DNA from: an uncultured Burkholderiaceae bacterium
Lineage (GTDB): Bacteria; Pseudomonadota; Gammaproteobacteria; Burkholderiales; Burkholderiaceae_C
Direction of reading: 5' to 3'
DNA length: 9,676 bases
NCBI GenBank assembly: GCA_938022295.1
Contig: CALIDR010000068.1
Location: 1-9,676, forward strand
A program made the translations under genes and the position numbers. Positions 5,709 to 9,676 of this stretch are shown piece after piece. Below the pieces are notes generated by a model that was given only the letters and a program-made list of their open reading frames with translations, was not told the DNA's origin and made no database searches. Within the stretch, counting starts at the first letter, position 1, and each line of letters begins with the position of its first letter.

Positions 5709-7562
5709 ATGGAGACGGCCCCGCAGCTGCACCACGACCGGCTGCTGCAGCAGCACCTGCGCGAACTGCTGCCCGCCGCCGACGCCGCCGTGCTCGACGA
5801 CCTGCGCCGGCGCATGACGTGGGTCGAGCTCGCCGGTGGCGCGACGCTGATGACGCAGGGCGAGCCGGGCGACGCGATGTACGTCGTCGTCAGCGGGCGC
5901 CTGCGCGCCTACGTCGACGACGGCGACGGCCTGCCGCGGCTGGTGCGCGAGATGGGCCGCGGCCATATCGTCGGCGAGATGGCGCTGCTCACCGGCGAGC
6001 CGCGCTCGGCCACCGTCGTCGCGATCCGCGACTCGGTGCTCGCACGGCTGGACCGCAGCGACTTCGACGCCCTCATCGCCGGCAGCGCGCAGGCGCCGGT
6101 GGCGCTGGCGCGCGTGATGGTGCACCGGGTGCGCACCGAGCCGCACCAGTCGCGGTTCGCGGCGCCGGTGACGATGGCGCTGCTGCCGATCAGCGACGGC
6201 GTCGACGCCGCCGACGTCGCGCGCCGCCTCGCGGCGGCGCTCGGCGCCTTCGGCCCGGTGGCCGTGGTCGACGGCGCGCAGGCGCGCGACGCCTGCGGCC
6301 TGCCCGACGCCTGGCCCGACGACGCGGCGGCGCGGCGGCGGCTGGCGATCCACCTCGACGCCCTGGAAGCCCGTCACGCCTTCGTGCTGCTGGTGGGCGA
6401 CGCGGCGCCGACGCCGTGGACCGCGCTGTGCAGCCGACACGGCGACGAGTTGCTGCTGCTCGCCGACGCGACGCAGCCGCCGGCGCTGCACGCCGTCGAG
6501 CGCGAGCTGCTGCTCGGCCCGGCGCCGCGCACCGAGGCGGCGCAGCTGCTGGTGCTGCTGCACCCGGCCGAGGCGCGCGTGCCGCACGGCACGCGCGCGT
6601 GGCTGCGGCGCCGCCCGGTGACCGACCACGTGCACGTGCGCCCGGCGCTCGAGCGCGACATCGCGCGGCTGGCGCGGCTGCTGACGCGCACCGCGGTCGG
6701 CCTCGTGCTCGCCGGCGGCGGCGCGCGCGGGCTCGCGCACCTGGGCGTCGTGCGCGCGCTGCACGAGGCCGGCGTCGAGTTCGACTGCGTCGGCGGCACC
6801 AGCATCGGCGCGATCATGGCGGCGTGCGCGGCCACCGACCTGCCGCTGCCCGAGGTGACGGCGGCGGCGCGCGAGGCGTTCCTCGCCCGGCCGACGAGCG
6901 ACTACAACTGGCTGCCGCTGCTGTCGCTGATCCGCGGCCGGCGGCTGCGGCGCGTCGTCGAGCGGGCGATCGCGCGCCTGCTCGGCGCCGGGGCCGACCT
7001 CGAAGATCTGTGGAAGGGCACGTTCGTCGTCGCGAGCAACTTCTCGCGCGCGTCGGAGGAAGTGATCGCGCACGGCGCGCTCGACCGCGCGCTGCTGGCC
7101 AGCTGCGCGATTCCCGGCGCGCTGCCGCCGGTGCTGCACGACGGCGACCTGCTGTGCGACGGCGGCACGTTCAACAACTTCCCGGTCGACGTGATGCGCG
7201 CGCGGCGGGGCGTCGGCCGCGTGATCGGCGTCGACCTGAACCCGGGCAAGGTGCGCCACGTCGACCTCGACGAGCTGCCCGGCACCTGGGCGCTGCTGCG
7301 CGACCGCTGGCGCGCCCGCGCGCGGCGGCGCTACCGGCTGCCGTCGCTGACCTCGTACCTGATGAACGTGACGATCCTCTACAGCACGTCGCGCCAGCGC
7401 CGCGCGCGCGAGCTGACCGACCTGTACCTGTGCCCGCCGCTCGAACGCGTGGGCATGCTCGACTGGCACCGCTTCGACGCCATCGAGCGCCAGGGCTACG
7501 AATACGCGCGCGGGGTGCTGGCCGGCGCGAGCGCTCAGCGCGCGCCCTTGACCACCGCGTAG
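5709..7562 (+). CDS. Patatin-like phospholipase with N-terminal cyclic-nucleotide-binding domain (NTE-like)
   Basis: Predicted serine lipid hydrolase of 617 residues resembling bacterial relatives of neuropathy target esterase (lysophospholipase-type). Residues about 15-135 are a cNMP-binding domain; the phosphate-binding cassette reads GEMALLTGEPRSATVVA with Glu90 and Arg99, the residues that normally hold cAMP or cGMP. Residues about 152-312 form a region with six hydrophobic strand-like segments and no Walker A motif. The patatin domain starts near 329: oxyanion loop GGGARG (336-341), nucleophile elbow GTSIG with Ser365, and DGG with catalytic Asp484. The Ser-Asp dyad is complete. No signal peptide or membrane helix is seen, so a cytosolic or membrane-peripheral enzyme is expected. 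ATG 5709 is the first in-frame start after the stop at 5673 but has no clear Shine-Dalgarno. The last 28 bp overlap the end of the photolyase gene on the other strand. Substrate and ligand are unproven. Confidence 0.93.
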   Translation: METAPQLHHDRLLQQHLRELLPAADAAVLDDLRRRMTWVELAGGATLMTQGEPGDAMYVVVSGRLRAYVDDGDGLPRLVREMGRGHIVGEMALLTGEPRSATVVAIRDSVLARLDRSDFDALIAGSAQAPVALARVMVHRVRTEPHQSRFAAPVTMALLPISDGVDAADVARRLAAALGAFGPVAVVDGAQARDACGLPDAWPDDAAARRRLAIHLDALEARHAFVLLVGDAAPTPWTALCSRHGDELLLLADATQPPALHAVERELLLGPAPRTEAAQLLVLLHPAEARVPHGTRAWLRRRPVTDHVHVRPALERDIARLARLLTRTAVGLVLAGGGARGLAHLGVVRALHEAGVEFDCVGGTSIGAIMAACAATDLPLPEVTAAAREAFLARPTSDYNWLPLLSLIRGRRLRRVVERAIARLLGAGADLEDLWKGTFVVASNFSRASEEVIAHGALDRALLASCAIPGALPPVLHDGDLLCDGGTFNNFPVDVMRARRGVGRVIGVDLNPGKVRHVDLDELPGTWALLRDRWRARARRRYRLPSLTSYLMNVTILYSTSRQRRARELTDLYLCPPLERVGMLDWHRFDAIERQGYEYARGVLAGASAQRAPLTTA

Positions 7563-9049
7563 CGCTCGAGCGTCTTCTTCCTCGCCTCGGCGTGGTCGAC
7601 GACCGGCGCCGGGTAGTCGACACCGAGCCGCACGCCGGCGGCGTCGAGGTCGGCCGGCCTGGCGAGCCACGGCGCGTGGATCAGCTTGTCGGGCAGCTTC
7701 GCGAGCTGCGGCAGGTAGCGGCGGATGAAGCGGCCCTCGGGGTCGAACTTCTCGCTCTGCGCGACCGGGTTGAAGATGCGGAAGTACGGCTGCGCGTCGC
7801 AGCCGGTCGACGCCGCCCACTGCCAGCCGCCGTTGTTGGCCGCGAGGTCGAAGTCGTTGAGGTGCAGCGCGAAGTAGGCCTCGCCGCGCCGCCAGTCGAT
7901 GCCCAGGTCCTTGGTCAGGAAGCTCGCCACGACCATGCGCAGGCGGTTGTGCATGTAGCCGGTGTGGTTGATCTGGTGCATCGCCGCGTCGACCAGCGGG
8001 TAGCCGGTGCGGCCTTCGCACCAGGCGGCGAACAGTTCGTCGGCGTGCCGGCCGTGCTCCCAGCGGATGCGGTCGTACTCGCGGCGGAACGCGTGGCCGA
8101 CGACGTGCGGGTGGTGGTGCAGGATCTGGTGGTAGAAGTCGCGCCAGATCAGCTCGTTGAGCCAGCCCTGCGCGCCGGCCGAGCCGGCCTGCGCCCGCTG
8201 CCAGGCCTCGCGCGCGAGCCGCCGCACCGACACCGTGCCGAAGCGCAGGTGCGTGCTCAGGTAGCTCGGCCCCTTGACGGCGGGGAAGTCGCGCGTCTCG
8301 CGGTAGCGGTCGATGCGCTCGGCGAGGAAGTCGTCGAGCAGTTCGGCCGCCCCGGCGGGGCCGGTGGGCAGGCGCAGCCGGTGCAGGTTGGTCGGCTCGA
8401 ACCCGATCTCGGCCAGCGCCGGCACGCCGGCCCAGACGCGGCCAGCCGCGATCGCCGGCGGCTCGGGGCGCGGGGCGAGCGCCGAGGCGTGCTTCGCCAC
8501 CGGATACGCGCGCACGAAATAGGGGTCGAGCTTGGCGAGCCACGCGTTCTTGTACGGCGTGAAGACCGAGAACGGGCTGCCGCCTTGGGTCAGCACCTCG
8601 TCGCGCTCGAACACGACATGGTCCTTGCTCGTGTGCAGCGCGACGCCGAGCTCCGACAGCCGCCCGCGCACCCGGGCGTCGCGCTCGATCGCGTAGGGGT
8701 CGTCGTCGTGGCTGGCGTAGACCGCCTGCACGTGCAGCGCCGCGGCCAGCGCCGGCACGACGTCGGCCGCCCGCCCGTGGGCGACGAGCAGCCCGACCCC
8801 CTCGACGCCGTGCGAGGCGCCGAGCGCGCGCAGCTCGGCGTCGACGCCGACCAGGCTGTCGCGGATGAACTCGACGCGGCGGTCGGCGCGCGGCAGGGCG
8901 TCGAGGATCGCGGTGTCGAACACGAACGCGCACCACACCCGGCGCGCCGCTGTGAGGGCGTGGTACAGCGCCGCGTGGTCGTCGACGCGCAGGTCGCGCC
9001 GCAGCCAGACCAGGGCCGTGTCGAGTTCGCGGTCGGGGGGTGCGGGCAT
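7535..9049 (-). CDS. phrB: Deoxyribodipyrimidine photolyase (class I CPD photolyase family)
   Basis: Flavoenzyme that splits UV-induced cyclobutane pyrimidine dimers in DNA using blue light; 504 residues (E. coli PhrB has 472). The N-terminal antenna domain begins WLRRDLRVDDHAAL (15-28). The C-terminal FAD domain is fully conserved: WLNELIWRDFY (Glu299 and Trp302, E. coli E274 and W277), DRIRW (Trp330, E. coli W306), TGYPLVDAAM, MHNRLRMVVASFLTKDL, IDWRRGE (Trp386, W359), and DLAANNGGWQWAAST (Asn405 and Trp409, N378 and W382), then PYFRIFNP. The electron-transfer Trp triad and the flavin Asn are thus intact, arguing for a photolyase, not a cryptochrome. Tyr365 replaces the Trp of the usual TGWMHNR. 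The MTHF antenna ligands His44 and Asn108 of E. coli are not evident. Start 9049 gives a normal N-terminus but lacks a clear Shine-Dalgarno. The gene is divergent from yqgE and convergent, with overlap, to the patatin gene. Confidence 0.96.
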   Translation of the reverse strand: MPAPPDRELDTALVWLRRDLRVDDHAALYHALTAARRVWCAFVFDTAILDALPRADRRVEFIRDSLVGVDAELRALGASHGVEGVGLLVAHGRAADVVPALAAALHVQAVYASHDDDPYAIERDARVRGRLSELGVALHTSKDHVVFERDEVLTQGGSPFSVFTPYKNAWLAKLDPYFVRAYPVAKHASALAPRPEPPAIAAGRVWAGVPALAEIGFEPTNLHRLRLPTGPAGAAELLDDFLAERIDRYRETRDFPAVKGPSYLSTHLRFGTVSVRRLAREAWQRAQAGSAGAQGWLNELIWRDFYHQILHHHPHVVGHAFRREYDRIRWEHGRHADELFAAWCEGRTGYPLVDAAMHQINHTGYMHNRLRMVVASFLTKDLGIDWRRGEAYFALHLNDFDLAANNGGWQWAASTGCDAQPYFRIFNPVAQSEKFDPEGRFIRRYLPQLAKLPDKLIHAPWLARPADLDAAGVRLGVDYPAPVVDHAEARKKTLERYAVVKGAR

Positions 9050-9072
9050 CGCCCGCGAGTGTCGCCGCGGAC

Positions 9073-9078
9073 TAGAAT
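9073..9078 (+). promoter_or_regulatory. Candidate -10 box for yqgE, probable leaderless start
   Basis: TAGAAT (five of six to TATAAT) ends six bases before ATG 9085, placing the expected transcript start on or next to the A of the start codon. It stands out as an AT-rich island in the 35-bp gap between the divergent phrB and yqgE genes. No convincing TTGACA-like box lies 16-18 bases upstream, and there is no Shine-Dalgarno before the ATG. Confidence 0.5.
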
Positions 9079-9084
9079 TCCTGC

Positions 9085-9663
9085 ATGGGCGAGCGTCGCA
9101 TCGACCTCACGAATCAGTTCCTGATCGCCATGCCCGGCATGGTCGACGACAACTTCGCCGGTTCGGTCGTCTACCTGTGCGAGCACTCCGAGAAGGGCGC
9201 GCTCGGCCTGGTGATCAACAAGCCGATCGACATCAAGCTGAAGAACCTGTTCGAGAAGGTCGACCTGACGCTCGAGCGCGACGACCTGGCCGACGAGCCG
9301 GTCTACTTCGGCGGCCCGGTGCAGACCGAGCGCGGGTTCGTGCTGCACGAGAAGGTCGGCTCCGAGGGCAGCCCGTACAACTCGACGCTCGAGATCCCCG
9401 GCGGCCTCGAGATGACGACGAGCAAGGACGTGCTCGAGGCGATGTCCGCCGGCGGCGGGCCGAAGAAGGTGCTCGTCACGCTCGGCTACAGCGGCTGGGG
9501 CGCCGGCCAGCTCGAGGACGAGATCGGCCGCAACGGCTGGCTCACCGTGCAGGCCGACCCGCAGATCATCTTCGACACCCCCGCCGAGCAGCGCTACGAG
9601 CGCGCGGTGCGGCTTCTGGGCATCGATCCGCGCATGCTGTCGCAAGACGCGGGACATGCATGA
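9085..9663 (+). CDS. yqgE: YqgE/AlgH family protein (UPF0301)
   Basis: Conserved cytosolic protein of 192 residues, the normal family length. Recognised by LTNQFLIAMPGM near the N-terminus (8-19), GALGLVINKP (38-47), PVYFGGPVQ with ERGFVLH (72-88), and the C-terminal GYSGWGAGQLE (134-144) followed by NGWL (150-153). The P. aeruginosa homologue AlgH was reported to influence alginate production, but no biochemical activity is established. Start 9085 gives the standard N-terminus; it has no Shine-Dalgarno and a TAGAAT box six bases upstream, consistent with a leaderless transcript. A new ATG opens one base after the stop. In betaproteobacteria yqgE is commonly followed by ruvX (yqgF) and pyrimidine genes such as pyrR and pyrB, so this is likely the first gene of such an operon. 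It is transcribed away from phrB. Confidence 0.96.
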   Translation: MGERRIDLTNQFLIAMPGMVDDNFAGSVVYLCEHSEKGALGLVINKPIDIKLKNLFEKVDLTLERDDLADEPVYFGGPVQTERGFVLHEKVGSEGSPYNSTLEIPGGLEMTTSKDVLEAMSAGGGPKKVLVTLGYSGWGAGQLEDEIGRNGWLTVQADPQIIFDTPAEQRYERAVRLLGIDPRMLSQDAGHA

Positions 9664-9664
9664 G

Positions 9665-9676
9665 ATGGCTCCCCCC
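9665..9676 (+). CDS. First four codons of the next gene, probably ruvX (yqgF)
   Basis: ATG 9665 opens one base after the yqgE stop codon and continues ATG GCT CCC CCC (Met-Ala-Pro-Pro) to the window edge. The spacing is typical of translationally coupled genes. The identity rests only on the known yqgE-ruvX order in many proteobacteria, where RuvX is a putative Holliday-junction resolvase/pre-16S rRNA nuclease; four codons cannot prove it. Confidence 0.4.

Noticed and set aside
7562..7582. Possible terminator after the patatin stop: a CGCTCGAGCG palindrome followed by TCTTCTTCCT
   Set aside because: With a four-base loop only three to four pairs remain, and these bases encode the conserved C-terminal KKTLERY of the photolyase, which explains them without a terminator.
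5526..8936. Minus-strand open frame of about 1136 codons spanning the patatin and photolyase genes
   Set aside because: It is antisense to the patatin gene and a shifted frame of the photolyase gene, with biased Arg/Ala/His composition and no recognisable motif.
9050..9084. LexA/SOS-type operator between phrB and yqgE
   Set aside because: I looked for CTG-N10-CAG spacing in the divergent gap and did not find it; the GAATTC palindrome there is too short to suggest an operator.
5819..9124. Plus-strand open frame of about 1101 codons across patatin, photolyase and the yqgE start
   Set aside because: It runs out of frame through one real gene and antisense through another. Low-complexity Arg/Ala/Gly protein, best explained by rarity of stop codons at this GC content.

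Overview
The window looks like a stretch of ordinary chromosome from a very GC-rich (by eye above 70%) Gram-negative bacterium, most likely a betaproteobacterium of the order Burkholderiales. The reasons are the RND efflux genes, which need an outer membrane, the yqgE homologue followed directly by another start codon, and promoter-like TAGAAT/TAGAGT hexamers next to start codons. The assignment is an inference from gene content and base composition, not a database match. Coding density is extreme: the longest gap between genes is 56 bp, so no stretch over 300 bp lacks a gene. No RNA gene, mobile element, CRISPR array or integration site was seen.

Left part (1-5652, plus strand): four genes in a row with gaps of 28, 13 and 17 bp, probably one operon. 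They are the 3' part of an RND periplasmic adaptor (membrane fusion protein), a full-length RND inner-membrane pump of the HAE1/AcrB type, an exported serine alpha/beta hydrolase resembling predicted dienelactone hydrolases, and a small DUF924 protein. No outer-membrane channel gene is visible; it would have to lie upstream of the window or elsewhere. Adaptor and pump should form a proton-driven efflux unit. The hydrolase and DUF924 genes are tied to it only by position.

Middle part (5653-7562, plus strand): a 56-bp gap with an 8-bp hairpin right after the DUF924 stop and a candidate promoter, then a 617-aa patatin-type phospholipase/esterase carrying an N-terminal cyclic-nucleotide-binding domain (bacterial NTE-like architecture).

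Right part (7535-9676): a class I photolyase on the minus strand, whose 3' end overlaps the end of the patatin gene by 28 bp, tail to tail. It is divergent from a yqgE/algH family gene across only 35 bp. The yqgE gene has a TAGAAT box so close to its ATG that a leaderless mRNA is likely. One base after yqgE a new ATG opens, probably ruvX (yqgF), but only four codons are in the window.

I did not find a convincing undescribed system. The points most worth a second look are the cNMP-patatin protein with an intact ligand cassette, the efflux-hydrolase-DUF924 gene order, the probable leaderless yqgE start, and the overlapping convergent gene ends. The very long open frames on the opposite strand and in other frames are products of the high GC content.
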